Shown here piece by piece: positions 31,600 to 42,080 of a stretch of DNA of 64,000 nucleotides. The position numbers and the translations under genes were made by a program. Origin of the DNA: Eutreptiella sp. 'Long Island Sound 2002' (taxonomy: Eukaryota; Euglenozoa; Euglenophyceae; Eutreptiales; Eutreptiaceae); contig OZ038381.1 of the NCBI GenBank assembly GCA_964036045.1, positions 63,240,242 through 63,304,241 of the forward strand, in the 5' to 3' direction. Each line of letters starts with the position of its first letter. Position 1 is the stretch's first letter. A model generated the notes under the pieces. The model saw only the letters and a list, made by a program, of their open reading frames with translations. It was not told where the DNA came from and searched no databases.

Positions 31600-33600
31600 G
31601 GGCTGTGGGCACTGGGTTTCCTACTGTTGTGCGGCGTTTGTGTTTTGGTCCGGGTTGCGGTTGGGTGTGGGTTTAGTTAACCCCGCCAGTCCTGGCTGGG
31701 GTCTTGGGTGGGTGTGTTTGGGCACGGTTTGTGGTGTTGTCCCTCTTTTGCCGGCTGTTTGTGGTGTTCGTGGTTGGGCTTAGGTTTCAGCCTGCTTCTG
31801 GGACGTGTGTGGTTTCGTGCGCGTTCCGCTTGCCCCCCGCCGTCTCCGGTTCCGCAGTGTGGTGTGGGCGTGCGTGCTGGGCCCGGGTCTCGGCTGTGCC
31901 CCGCCCTTCTTGGCTGGGTTGTCGGGGTGTGTTTTTTGCGCTTTTTTTCTTTGGCTTTGTGGTGTCGGTTGCTGGGTTCCCCTGTCCTGGGCCTTGTGGT
32001 CCCTGTCCCCCCATCCCCTTTCTTTCGGGCAGGGCTGCTGGCTCTTTTATTTTTTTTCGTGGTGTGTGTCTGCATGTTTCGGTGTCCCTTTTCCCGGTGG
32101 GCCGCTGTTCCTGGATTTGTGTTGCGGGTTTTGGCTCGGTGGTCCCCCTGTGCCGTTTCGGGGGTCCTGTCTTCGGTGCCTTCTGGGTGGGGGGTTTGGC
32201 CGCCTCTTGTGGTGTTGGCGGGCGGTTTGGTGGCTGTGGGCTGTTTTCGCGCCCCCCCCCCTCCCCCCCCTGTTTCATTTTTCTTTTTTTTGGGGGGGGG
32301 GGGCTGCCTGTTCCTCCCTCTGCCTTTCCCTGGCTGGCGCACGCACTGGCCCGCATTCAGTGTGGTCTTCCGAGCTGCTGTTGGCGGTTGCGTTCTGTTT
32401 GGCCGTGTTCCGGCCACATGGGTCGGGTGGGCTATGTACACGTTGGGCTCGGCGCCCCTTCCTGCCGGGTTAGGTCCTGGCTCTGCCGGCTGGGCGGCTG
32501 CGCCAGGCGGCTGCGTGTGGCTCTGGGTTAGGGGGCTTGGGTTGCTCGTGTCCTTCCTGCCGTGCGACGCCGGTTTTAACCTTCTGCGCGGTCCGCCACC
32601 GTTGGTGCCGGGCGCGCGGTGGCCCTGTGTGTGGCCTGCGGTGCCGGTGTGTGGCGTGCTGGTGCGGCAACTTCCGGGGTGTGCGGTGGCTTGCTTCAGC
32701 TAGTCCTTCTGGTTAGGGTCAGTCGTGCCCTGTTGTGCCGCTCTGTGCCGCCTCGCGTCGCGTCGTGCTGTTGCGCGTTGCTCTGTGGCGCGCTGTGGTG
32801 AGTCAGTGGAGGTCAGCCTGACCTGTGTTGTGGTGCGGATTGCGGGCCAGAGTGTGGCTGGCCGGTGGCCCGGGGGTGCGGTTAGGTGTGGGTGTCTCGC
32901 TTGGTCTGTGCTGTGGGGGCCTGGGCGTGCTGCTCGGGCTGGTGGATTGGGTAGGCGTTTGTGGGGTTGCCCTCCCTGGGGGCCTGTGCCTTGGTCCCGT
33001 GTCCTCTGGAGGTCATGGTCCCTAACCCTGGTCGCTGTGGCTATGCCTTCGTCCTCTTCCGGTGCCTGTGAGGTGGCCCTTGTGGCGGCCGGCGTCGTCG
33101 CTTGGCGGTGAGGGCGTGGTGGTGCGCCGTGCGGCGGCGTTCCCTGCGGCTTCCTCTGTGGGTGTGGCCCGTTCTCTCCGTGTAGGTGTGCCCTCCATTC
33201 TGCGTGTGGTTTCCGGTGGCTGGTGGGTGTGCGCTGGTGTGATCTGTACGGCGTTTGATGGTTGCTTCGGCGGTGCGTGTTGGGGGGTGCGCCCCCGGGA
33301 GTCGTGCGGCGTTCGGTCGGGGTGGGGCGGCGCTGGTCCCCCCTGTCGTGGTATGCCCTTCCTGGGTGTGGGTCGTGGCGTTTGCCGTCGTTCCCTTTTT
33401 GGTCCGTTCCTTGGTCCCCGCTCCTGCCCCTTCCTGGTTCTTGGGTGGTTTCCTGCCCCCATGTGGTGTCTTTTCCGGCGCCCTGTCCCTATGGGTGCCT
33501 GCCCTCACTTGGGGCCCCTCCGTGCCCTCTTGCCTGAGTGCCTCTTGGTATCCCTTGCCCTCCCCTTGCCCTTGTCCTTCCCCTTCCTGGTATGGCGGTG
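31600..33600. other. GT-rich low-complexity block with homopolymer runs
   Basis: Plus strand dominated by TGTG, GGTT and CCTG. Long compositional frames on both strands (for example 31708-32703 plus, 31677-32441 minus). Runs of C (about 32,253-32,270), T and then about 12 G (32,291-32,302). No gene supported. Confidence 0.5.
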
Positions 33601-33627
33601 GCGGGGTGGGGAGGGGGCGCCAATGGC

Positions 33628-35484
33628 TCAGGCCTGGGGCTGGGTGGCCTGGAGCCATTGGCGGAGGGCTTGGGGGGTGTAGGGGGGGCGGAGGCCCTGG
33701 ACCGCATCGCGGAGGAGGGCCTCCCATGCCGCTTGCGGCATGATGGCTTTCGGGGCGGCCTCGTTGGGGTCGGCGGGGGTGCGGGTGCGCATCTCCGCGA
33801 AGGTATGCACCATGTGCACCCCATACTGCCTTCCCGCTCCCCCGGCCCACTTCACCCAGCGGCGGAGCTCCTGCAAAGCGGGGGCAGACCACTAGGCGAG
33901 GTGGGCCGGGGCCTGGGGGGGGGAGGGGTCCGTGCCCGGGGTCCTGGAGCGGCGGGGGGAGGACGTGGACCTGTAGTGGTGGGGGGGTTGGCGGTGCGTG
34001 GGGGAGCGGGAGCGGCGGTGGCGGGAGCTGGGGGTGGAGGACGGGTACGGGCGGAGGAGGGAACGGGCAGGGGAGGTGGACATGGGGTGGCGGTGGCGCG
34101 CTTGGTGGCGTCCGGGGGAGCGGGAGTGGTGGTGGCGGGGGCTGGGGGTGGTGGATGGGTATGGGCGGCGGGGGGAACGGGGAGCCAGGCAGGGGCCTGT
34201 GGGGGGAGGGGGGGGTGGATGTGGGGCGGCGGTGGCGTGCCTGGCGGCGCTGGGGGGAGCGGGAGCGGTGGTGGCGGGGGCTTGGGGTGGGGGTCGTGTA
34301 CAGCCCGACGGGGGAGGGGCAGGTGGACATGGGGCGGCGGTGGCGGTCCTGGTGGCGGCGGTGGCAGTCCTTGTGGCGCCTGGGGGAGTGGGAGCGGCAG
34401 GAGCGGGTTCCTGGGGGGTTGGTGGCAACTGGGGGAGCGGGAGCGGCGCGAGTGGGTGGTTGAGGCGCGGTGGCGGTGTGGGGAGTGTGGGCGCCGGGGG
34501 CAAGTGTGCCGTGCGGGGGGGAGCGGGAGCGCCGCCGTTTGCGGGACCGGGCCTCATCGCTCGAGTCGGGCCAGTCAGGAGGCGTCGGCGGGTCCCGGGG
34601 GGCCTCGCGTGGTGCTGCCTGGTACTGGGGGGGGGGGGGGAAGGTCCCCAGTCGTCCATGGATCCGCCACGTAGGGGTGTGGTGGCGGCAGCGGCTGGTG
34701 GTATGGATCGAGTGACTGTTCTTGGCGGGGTTGGGCCTGGGGGGCCCCTCTGGCGTGGACGTGGTGGCCGGGGGGGATACGGTTCCTGGTACGGGGGGGT
34801 CGGCTGGTACGGGGGGTGTGGCCCATGATGGTAGGTGGGGTATGCGGGTGGAGCGCTCAGTGGCTGCCATCCCATTCGCTGGTGCTGTTCGTGCACGGGG
34901 GGTTGCGGCCCGGTGGGGTAGGGGGGTTGGCAGTGGTAGCGGTGGGGGTAGTGTTGGTGGTGGTGGTGGTGGGGCCGCTGGTGGTGGTGGCATTGGTAGT
35001 GGTGGGGTCGGTGTTGCGGGTATGGCCCTTGGACCCCTTGTGGGTATTCCGGTCCCCCTTGTGGGGGTGGGGGGTCGGACATCGTCCGCAGCCCCTGGGG
35101 CTGCACTATGTGGTGGGCAGGGGGGGCGGGTCGGGGGCCGGGCTTGACGGTGATGGTGGTCGAGGGGTCCCACGTCCCCGGGTCGGTTTGGCCAGCGGTG
35201 GTGGTGGTTTGTGGAGGATGGATGACGGGGCGCTTGGTGACGGGGATGTTGACAAGGGTGTGGACGGGGTCGTGTACGGTGGCCGCCTCTGCGGTGATGG
35301 TGGCTGCCGGTGGGAGGGGGGCGTGGGTTGTGGTTGGTGGGGGGTCCTGGCTTGGGTTAGGGTTTTGGTTAGGGCGGTGTCGGTTGGGTTTGTGTCGTTG
35401 CGTTCGTGGTGTTGTGTGTGCTCGCTTGGGCACCGGTTTGGGTTTCGGGTCGGGTTTGGGCTGCTTCCCCATATAAACATGCAT
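33628..35484 (-). pseudogene. Proline-rich minus-strand ORF with one in-frame TAG
   Basis: Open from 35484 (N terminus MGKQPKPDPKPKPVPKRA after a TATA-like ATATAAACATG context on the coding side) through a very Pro/His/Arg/Ser-rich body with recurring RSPxRH units. TAG lies at 33892-33894, and the same frame then continues for 88 codons of ordinary composition (LQELRRWVKWAGGAGRQYGV, AAWEALLRDAVQGL, LRQWLQATQPQA). A non-repetitive helical C terminus after a low-complexity region is reminiscent of retroelement Gag-like proteins, but no domain is recognised. Tandem repetition of the body could alone explain the lack of stops there. Confidence 0.35.
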
Positions 35485-35499
35485 ATGTACAGAGCGCTT

Positions 35500-36229
35500 G
35501 ATGCCGGTTCCCGGTCATTTCAAGGAAGAGACGTTGAACCATAGGTTAGAACTTGCGTGGGGAGACCATATAAGGTTAGACAGGCGCGACAGGGAGGGAC
35601 ATCTTAAGTTGAGATCAGGATGATGACGGTGGGTGGAGGGTACATTGAAAGGACGGTTGTGAGGACGGAAACCTGCTAGTCCTTGGGGCCTAGGGTGTAG
35701 GAGACGAAATTGCTTGTCTGGGGGGGGGGGGCTGCCGATGTGTGTCGACTAAGACCTAGTAATTGGCACCACTTGCACACTAGTAGCTGGCGTGGGATTT
35801 CCAGGGAAGAGCCTGCTGTTGCACCTGGGGTGCATAGTTGACAGGAACTGCCGGTTCACATGGGGGATGAGATGGGGGGGCCTGCTTATGGACTCTCGGA
35901 CTGTTGGCTGTGGCCAGTATTTCGACCCTGTGGGTCGTTGTCTGCGCGGTGGCCTGTCATTCGCCAATGGTGTTGGTAGTATGGTTGAAGCCCATTACTT
36001 TTGAACCATTGCAGAGGTGACCGAGTAGGCCTGATGGTCACGACCTGGATCCCTGGGCTGCCGACTGATAAAGCAGTCAGCAGGACGTCTCGGAATCCAT
36101 ACTGCCTGCCCCTAGTTACAGCAATTTAGCCTACGGACTTCCATGCACGTGTTCCGGCTGCCACCGGGCGGTCCCTTCCTCAAACCCATGGATTGCAACT
36201 ACTTGGTCCAGATGTGGCACTGGTCAGGG
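35500..36229. other. No recognisable gene
   Basis: Contains a run of about 10 G near 35,719. Short frames only. Confidence 0.4.
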
Positions 36230-37390
36230 AATCATTGTGAGAAACAGGCAAGCCACTGGCTGAAGATGGCGGGCCCAGGCCCGCCTGACAAAGTTCTGTG
36301 AAGTGTAACAATGTTTTTAAACAGGCAGGAATCCCATGCAACCGCAAGTGGCTGACTGACGGAATGAATCATCGCACGTTGACCTGAGCGAAACATGTTC
36401 AGATCTGTGTACCCGGCTTGTCTGAAAGACATCTCAGCACTGACCGGAGGCTGGCTGGATCACTCTGCTTTGCAGGGCCCAAAGTTGACTACTGTGGCTG
36501 TCAACGCTGTAGCAAAGGGGGCAGCTGGGTGGCACAATGTACTCCGGTAGAAACGGGCAGAAACAACAGGCTTGGTGGTGCAGCCGGCGGTACACCCGGG
36601 CCGGCTGCTATCCCATGAACCGCCAGTGGCTGACTAAATGGATGAATCACGGCATGTTGGCCATGGCGAATCATGCTGAGCTCAGTGGTCTCAGGCTTGC
36701 TATGAAAAAAAAATCTCAGCACTGACAGGAACCTGGCTGGATCCCTCTGCGTCGCAGGCTTCCAAAGCTGAGCACTGGGGCTGTCAACGTTGCAGACAGA
36801 GGAATCTGGGTCGTACAATGTACTGCAGGAGACTCGGAGAAACAACAGGTTGGGTTGCTGCAGCCGGTGGTACACCTGGGCCGGCTGCGAATCCCATGAA
36901 CTGTGAGTGGATGACTGACGGGATGAATCATGGCAAGTCTATCTGAGGTGACACGCTGACATCTGGTCCCAGGCTTGCTTGGTAAAAAACGAAAATCCTA
37001 GCACTGACACGGACCTGGCTGGATCACTCGGCGCCGCAGGCTCCTCAAGGTGACTACCTGGGCCTTCAGCGCTGCAGCAAGGAGGCTGCTGCGTGGCAGT
37101 GTACTCGAGGAGGAACGGGCAGAGCATCAGGCTGGATCGCTGCAGCCAGTGGTACACCCGGGCCGGCTGCAAACCCCATGAATAGCAAGGGCTGAGTGAC
37201 GGAATATATCACGGCAATTGACCTGAGCGACCATGCTGAGATCTACGGTCCCAGGCCTGCTTGCAAATGTCGGCACTGGCTGGCGTCTGACAGGTCACTC
37301 TGCGCCGCAGGCTCCAAAGTCGGCCTCTGTTGCTGTCGACACTGTAGCAAAGAGGGGCAGGCGGGTGACAGGATATCCTTAGAAGAAATG
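36230..37390. repeat. ~280-bp satellite, about four degenerate copies
   Basis: The landmark GTGGCTGACTGACGGAATGA or a close variant recurs at about 36,348, 36,625, 36,906 and 37,188 (spacings 277, 281 and 282). Each unit also has GGCTGGATCACTC, GCTGTCAACG and GTACACCCGGGCCGGCTGC. Copies differ by substitutions and short indels. Minus-strand frames here repeat the same peptide-like pieces and are not genes. Confidence 0.85.
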
Positions 37391-37824
37391 AGCTGAATTA
37401 ATTGGCTGGAGCTGACGCAGAGGTCTGCACTGGCTTTGCTGCCACCAATGTTACAGGTACCACTCGCGGGACAGGCTCATGGAGGGGGTCCTGACATTTT
37501 CCAACGACTTCATCTCCCTGGTTCTTGGGGGGGGGGGCAGACCGTGGACTTAGGAAACCTTCACGCCAGTCAGGACCCATGACAATTTTCAGAGTCACAA
37601 AGCAGGCTACGGCTCTGTTTGTGGTAGTTGCCGTGACAGTGGTCAGGACAGGCCTGATATGAAACCACAGGATGGGACAGGAGCTGCAAAATCTTTGCAG
37701 TGAACGGGTAGGCATACCCTAGGCAGATGGGAGGGAACATGGGCACTTGCATTAGGGAGGATTGTGAGTGCAGAAAGATGAAATGGCACCATGGGTGGAG
37801 AGGGAGATGCCGCGGGTGATTCTG

Positions 37825-37979
37825 AGGCGGCTGAGCGCCAGGCTGTAGCCTCCCCCTGTGATTTCACACGGGCCTGCAGGGTTGGTGGTGGGATCTGCTT
37901 TGCCCCGCGGGCCCCTGTGTGGGGCGTGCTCCTCACAGGCGGCTGCGCGCCAGGCCGTAGCCTCCACCTGTGATTTCAG
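37825..37979. repeat. Duplicated ~40-bp segment, ~116 bp apart
   Basis: GCGGCTG-GCGCCAGGC-GTAGCCTCC-CCTGTGATTTCA occurs at about 37,825 and again at about 37,940, with differences only at the dashes. The neighbouring sequence between the copies is not repeated. Confidence 0.75.
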
Positions 37980-38190
37980 GTTGGCCGGGGCGGGGACGTT
38001 GAGGACGTGGGTCGGGCCTGGGCGGAAGGGACCAGAACTCGTTACGCTTCGGGGGTGTGGGGGCCCGATAGGCCCCAAAGCGCACATTCGCGGGGGGATC
38101 GGGTTCGAGCATGATGGTCACCTTGCCTCGGGGAACATGCAAGGGATGTGAGGATGACCTCGGGTGGACCTCGGAGAGCCACTGGAGTTG

Positions 38191-38712
38191 TTAGTTGTAG
38201 CCCGGAGTGTTGCGAGGATCACAATGGCCAGGGCGTTTGACATTTCTAGCGACCTCCACCCCGAAATGTTTGCAAGGTAGGGTGTTCCATTCGAGGCTGG
38301 TAGATCTAGACCGCTTCCGCCGCTGGGGGCCGGTACGCCGAGGCCGCTTCGGCTGTTGTATTTTGAGCTGGCGTTCTAGGTCTCGGACTTGGTTTCGCAG
38401 GCGTTGGTTTTCCCGCTTGGTCGACCTGTGGGCCAGTCCCGGGTGAGGCGGTGGTGGGTATGCCATGGGATGAGGATGCGGGTATTGGGGCGGGAGGAAA
38501 GGAAAGGGGGGGAATGGGTACCCCATGGTCGGCATGGGGAAGTGGCCTAGGGGGGGCCCGTTGCGTGACGCCCACGCTGATGGCCTTAGCAACCCTGTGC
38601 GGTCGGCACGCGGTGAGGGGCTGTGTCTTGGGGTGTCACAGGAGGTATCTTGCGACGAAGTGGTTGTGTCCGACATGTCGGAGCGCGAGGGGGATGCTGA
38701 TTGTTCAAGCAA
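38191..38712 (-). other. Minus-strand ORF, Pro-rich with a short zipper-like helix
   Basis: About 173 codons: Ser/Thr-rich start (SDMSDTTTSSQDTSCDTPRH), a Pro/Tyr/His-rich middle, then a heptad-like KRENQRLRNQVRDLERQLK and a basic tail. The helix looks like a short coiled coil. No known family. Possibly a Gag- or ORF1-like piece of a decayed element. Confidence 0.3.
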
Positions 38713-39100
38713 CGAGGAATCTGAGCTCCGTGACTTTATTGGTTGGGGCTGGTATAAAAGGGAGAAGGGACTCAGGAGCGGAAGGGGGGTTCGGGATCAG
38801 GATGGTCAGGGGGGAGGGGAACAGGGGGGCAAAAGAAATGGTATGTCGGATGTCAGGCGTGGTTGGTGAGTTGGGTTGTGGGGGGGGGGGAGGGCGGAAA
38901 TGGGTTGGCCTTGGAAAAGAGACAGGGAGCCGGGCCGGTTTGTAGCGCTTTTGAGGGGGGGCGTTGGGTTGTCCAGTCTGTGCAGGGGGGGGGGGGCGAA
39001 AGAAATGGTAGGCTGCGTTGCGCGGTGGGCACGCTGAGGGGGGGGGGTCGGGCGTGGGCTTCAGTGGGCGTTTACAGGCTTGCTCGGGGCGGGGCGCGGG

Positions 39101-39430
39101 TTAGGAGCCGGGATTGTTGAGAGCTCTGGAAGAAGGGGGGACTGGTTGGGGCCGTGTTTTTGCTTTGGGCTTTGATTTTGGCTTGGGCTGCACCGCCGAT
39201 GGTAATGAATCTGGTGGACGGTATACTGGAGGTGGCGAGGGGGCGGAGGGGGGAGAAGAGGTGCTAAAGGGGCCGTATTTTATCTGCCAGAGGTTTCTGA
39301 GGGTGAGCGACAAGGCCATCCTGATGGGGTTGCAAGGAAGAGGATGGTTCCCTGACCATTCGAGTGCTCCGTAGATGGCCTTTTTTATCTTTTGGCGTCT
39401 GTTGATCAGCGCTTGTTTGAGCAGCAGCAT
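39101..39430 (-). other. Minus-strand ORF ending in a KPKxKPK-rich tail
   Basis: 109 codons: an ordinary N-terminal part (LLLKQALINRRQKIKKAIYG, MALSLTLRNLWQIKYGPF) followed by a Ser/Pro stretch and QPKPKSKPKAKTRPQPVP. Similar KPKPKP tracts begin the minus-strand ORFs at 35,484 and 58,627. No recognised domain. Confidence 0.3.
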
Positions 39431-39594
39431 GTGGGCTGGCTTGGTAATGCCTGGTTTTGGGAGTGAGAGGGAGCGCCAGAAACCTTTTCGGACCAGTGTG
39501 CAAATAAATGTCGGCGTCCCCCTTTTTTAGCGACGTGCCACCACTGTTGTGTATTCAATGTAAAGGGGGGGGGCTGAGGTTCAATGTTGATTGA

Positions 39595-40866
39595 TTGTGT
39601 GATCAGCGCCCTTTCCAGGTTGAACAGAAGAACGTTCCACGACAAACCTATGGCGAGTCGACGCCCTTGTTCAAGAAGTCAGTCCCAATCAAGACGCTAC
39701 ACGAAGCACACCTACATGGCCTTCGAATTCCTGCGTGCTTGATGGTGCCAAAGGAGCTTGAAACTGAAGACTCTGAAGAAGAAGCAGAGCGAAGGGGAGA
39801 AAGGAAGGGTGTCGCCACAGCGAAGATTGAAACACCACTGCCTGTGTTCAGTGGAAGGAACATTGTCTTCTGGGCAAAGGACTTCGCGCGCTTTCTGAGA
39901 CTCACAGGTCAAACCAAAGCGTCAGACATGATCAAAGCCGACCTGGTGGTGACTGGGTGCAAAACTGACTGGTTGCGCGAACTCCTAGTAGACCTGTTGT
40001 CCGAATCTAACACCTTCGTGGAGTTTCTTTCGAAAATTGAGGAAACCTTCCCTGTGTTCGAGACTGATATGCACATTCGCCAACAACTCTTAGATCTCTC
40101 CAAGTTTAAGGAGTTCCCCAAGCTGGACGAGATCAATCAGATGGAGGCAAGAATCAGAGGGCTGGTTGCAAGGCTTACGTGTGGTTACTCTGAGTACGAC
40201 AAACTGATTGTGTTGCGCAGCAAGATCCCAGCGAAGACATGGTCAGAGTGCAAAGACACGCCAGCGCGCAAGGCCCTTACCCACAGCTACTTCGAACTAC
40301 TAAGACTGCTTAAAGCCCTGTCTTGGAGCAAGAGTCTGATCAAGCCGCCGACCGCCGCGGAGTACAACGCTGAGGCCGAACTGTTTACTGGCGAAGGCAA
40401 AGGAGAAGGCAAAGGCGGTGGCAAAGGAAAAGGAAAAGGTCAGGGGCGAGGCGGCGGCAAAGGCAAAGGTGGAAGAGGCTGGCAATGGACGCGAGAACAT
40501 CCTTCACCTGCTTTCAAGGTTACCATCTACTGCGAATACTGTGGAAGAAGGAACCACGCAGCGTCGAACTGTTGGAGAAAGCAAAAGGATGACAAGAGAC
40601 CACAAGAAGACTGGAATGCACAACAGCAAGCACCACGGCAAGGTCAACCTTTTAGCCCCATTCCGGCCGCGCAGCCATTTCAGAAGCCTGTGCCGAAGCC
40701 TGCACCTTCACCAAAGCCAGCACCGAATCCCGCTCCTGTAGCAGCACCTGAAGAGGAAGGAAATAACAAAAACAAGAGGAAGCTGTTGTCCATGGAGAAG
40801 TACCTTCTCAAGCAATGCCAGAAGCACGGGATTCCACTCAAGACCCTTCTGGCCGCACAGAAGTAG
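39595..40866 (+). CDS. gag: Ty3 chromovirus Gag with zinc knuckle
   Basis: Open frame of up to 423 codons. The first codon of the open stretch is TTG; in-frame ATGs come later (LMVPKELETEDSEEE), so the true start is uncertain. Capsid part: PLPVFSGRNIVFWAKDFARF, FVEFLSKIEETFPVFE and QLLDLSKFKEFPKLDEINQM. A Gly/Lys-rich basic linker (about residues 262-295) leads to a CX2CX4HX4C zinc knuckle, YCEYCGRRNHAASNCW, at about residues 312-327, then a Pro-rich tail and a helical end (MEKYLLKQCQKHGIPLKTLL). Gag packages element RNA in virus-like particles. The frame ends at TAG 40864-40866, and protease follows in the same frame. Confidence 0.85.
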   Translation: MCDQRPFQVEQKNVPRQTYGESTPLFKKSVPIKTLHEAHLHGLRIPACLMVPKELETEDSEEEAERRGERKGVATAKIETPLPVFSGRNIVFWAKDFARFLRLTGQTKASDMIKADLVVTGCKTDWLRELLVDLLSESNTFVEFLSKIEETFPVFETDMHIRQQLLDLSKFKEFPKLDEINQMEARIRGLVARLTCGYSEYDKLIVLRSKIPAKTWSECKDTPARKALTHSYFELLRLLKALSWSKSLIKPPTAAEYNAEAELFTGEGKGEGKGGGKGKGKGQGRGGGKGKGGRGWQWTREHPSPAFKVTIYCEYCGRRNHAASNCWRKQKDDKRPQEDWNAQQQAPRQGQPFSPIPAAQPFQKPVPKPAPSPKPAPNPAPVAAPEEEGNNKNKRKLLSMEKYLLKQCQKHGIPLKTLLAAQK

Positions 40867-41527
40867 AGGGCTGGGGCCTCGGGAAAGAGGCTCTACGTGT
40901 GCCTGGTCTCAATGGGGGAGCAAATGTATCATGGGTTACTCGACAGAGGCGCCAGTAACACATTAGTGGCGGAGAGACTGGTCGAGCAAGGCCAGACGCA
41001 AATGGGTGAAATGTTCGGAGTCAAGGTTGGCAGCGGGGATGTACAGCTGACAAGTGGGGAGACAGAAAGAGGTTCTTCGCGTGTGAGAAGAGGACATCCC
41101 TTTCTCGTCCGCCACCTTCGACACCGACGCATTTGACATGATCATGGGAAACGACTTCTTTGAAGCCAACCCGCACATCAAGTACCTCTCCCTGCAAGCG
41201 CCCCACCATTTACTGGTTCAGAGACATGGGCAACTCGTGGAAGTCCCACTGAACGAGAACACCACATCAAAACCCTCCGTGCAGGTCATCCAAGGTCTGT
41301 CGCTCAATTTAGGCGCAGACATGAAGCTGGAAGGTATGGTGGCCCTCCACGCGCAGCTCGCTCGTACTGAGAACTACAAACGTTCCACGGAGATGAAGAG
41401 ACAAGGGTTTGCGGACTTATCTTTCGAAGGAGATCCGACGGGTTCAGACTTCATTGAGCTATTGGCTTCCAAGCAGAACGCGGACTCACAATTTTGCTGC
41501 AACCGCAAGGACAACTCCGCCCTTTGA
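40867..41527 (+). pseudogene. Retroviral-type aspartic protease, frameshifted
   Basis: Begins in the gag frame directly after the TAG. The active-site region reads HGLLDRGASNTLVAE; the family motif is D-S/T-G, so the second residue is Arg here (AGA, one base from AGC). The frame stops at 41134-41136, while the second conserved part (FDMIMGNDFFEANPHIKYLS) is in another frame, so a frameshift lies between about 41,060 and 41,110. The protease would cut Gag-Pol. As it stands it is inactive. Confidence 0.75.
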
Positions 41528-41917
41528 TACCATTGGGGGTGGCTACAAAGGTGGAAGCAGTTGTACGCAAATCCAAGGTTCTCCCAACTCTTAAGAGTTC
41601 TGGTCAAGGTGGCGATCGACCGAGCGCGCTTAGTTTTAGTAATACCAGAAGGGAAGAAATGGGAAAGTAAAGGAGCGAAGTGGAAAGATGTCCTCGAAAG
41701 ACTGACTATCTCGAAGATCATCCTACCCAACCTGCCGATGTACAGCCAAGATGGGAGTGAAGAAATTTTACCGAAACCTTCCTGGCGGACATGTCTCTAT
41801 CTACTGGACGGGGATACCGATGGAAGAACTCGACTAGGAGGAGGTACAGTGGGTCACAAGGCAGAACCGGGGTTCCGGGAAAGCAAAGATGCTCTCCAAA
41901 CTCCCTCATCACCCTGA
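41528..41917 (+). pseudogene. Domain between protease and RT, possibly Dam-methylase-like
   Basis: A frame after the protease reads LYANPRFSQLLRVLVKVAID, RARLVLVIPEGKKWESK, WKDVLERLTISKIILPNLP and PKPSWRTCLYLLDGD. NPxF followed by a helix with a conserved Lys, then a hydrophobic strand ending in P and a Trp-containing segment, is the layout of phage-type Dam N6-adenine methyltransferases (motif NPPY/F), a domain known from DIRS-type retroelements. Here the motif is NPRF. The S-adenosylmethionine-binding part is not visible, so this may be a shrunken, non-enzymatic relic, or the likeness may be coincidental. The frame is entered past a TGA (41525-41527) and lost again near 41,820. Confidence 0.4.
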
Positions 41918-42080
41918 GGTCAAATGGGAGGACTGAGAACCTGTCGTCAACGCTCCGACGCTGGACGTGGAAACTGATAGCGAAGGAGAAGAGGAGACCT
42001 GTGCAGCAAACACAGGAGACGATACCAGGAATCCGAGCGTGTGAACGATCCCGATTCACAACTCTGAAGGGTAGGAATCA

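Noticed and set aside
31677-33040. ORFs of 250-330 codons on both strands in the GT-rich block
   Set aside because: Low-complexity products, overlapping frames and no start context; a result of strand composition bias.
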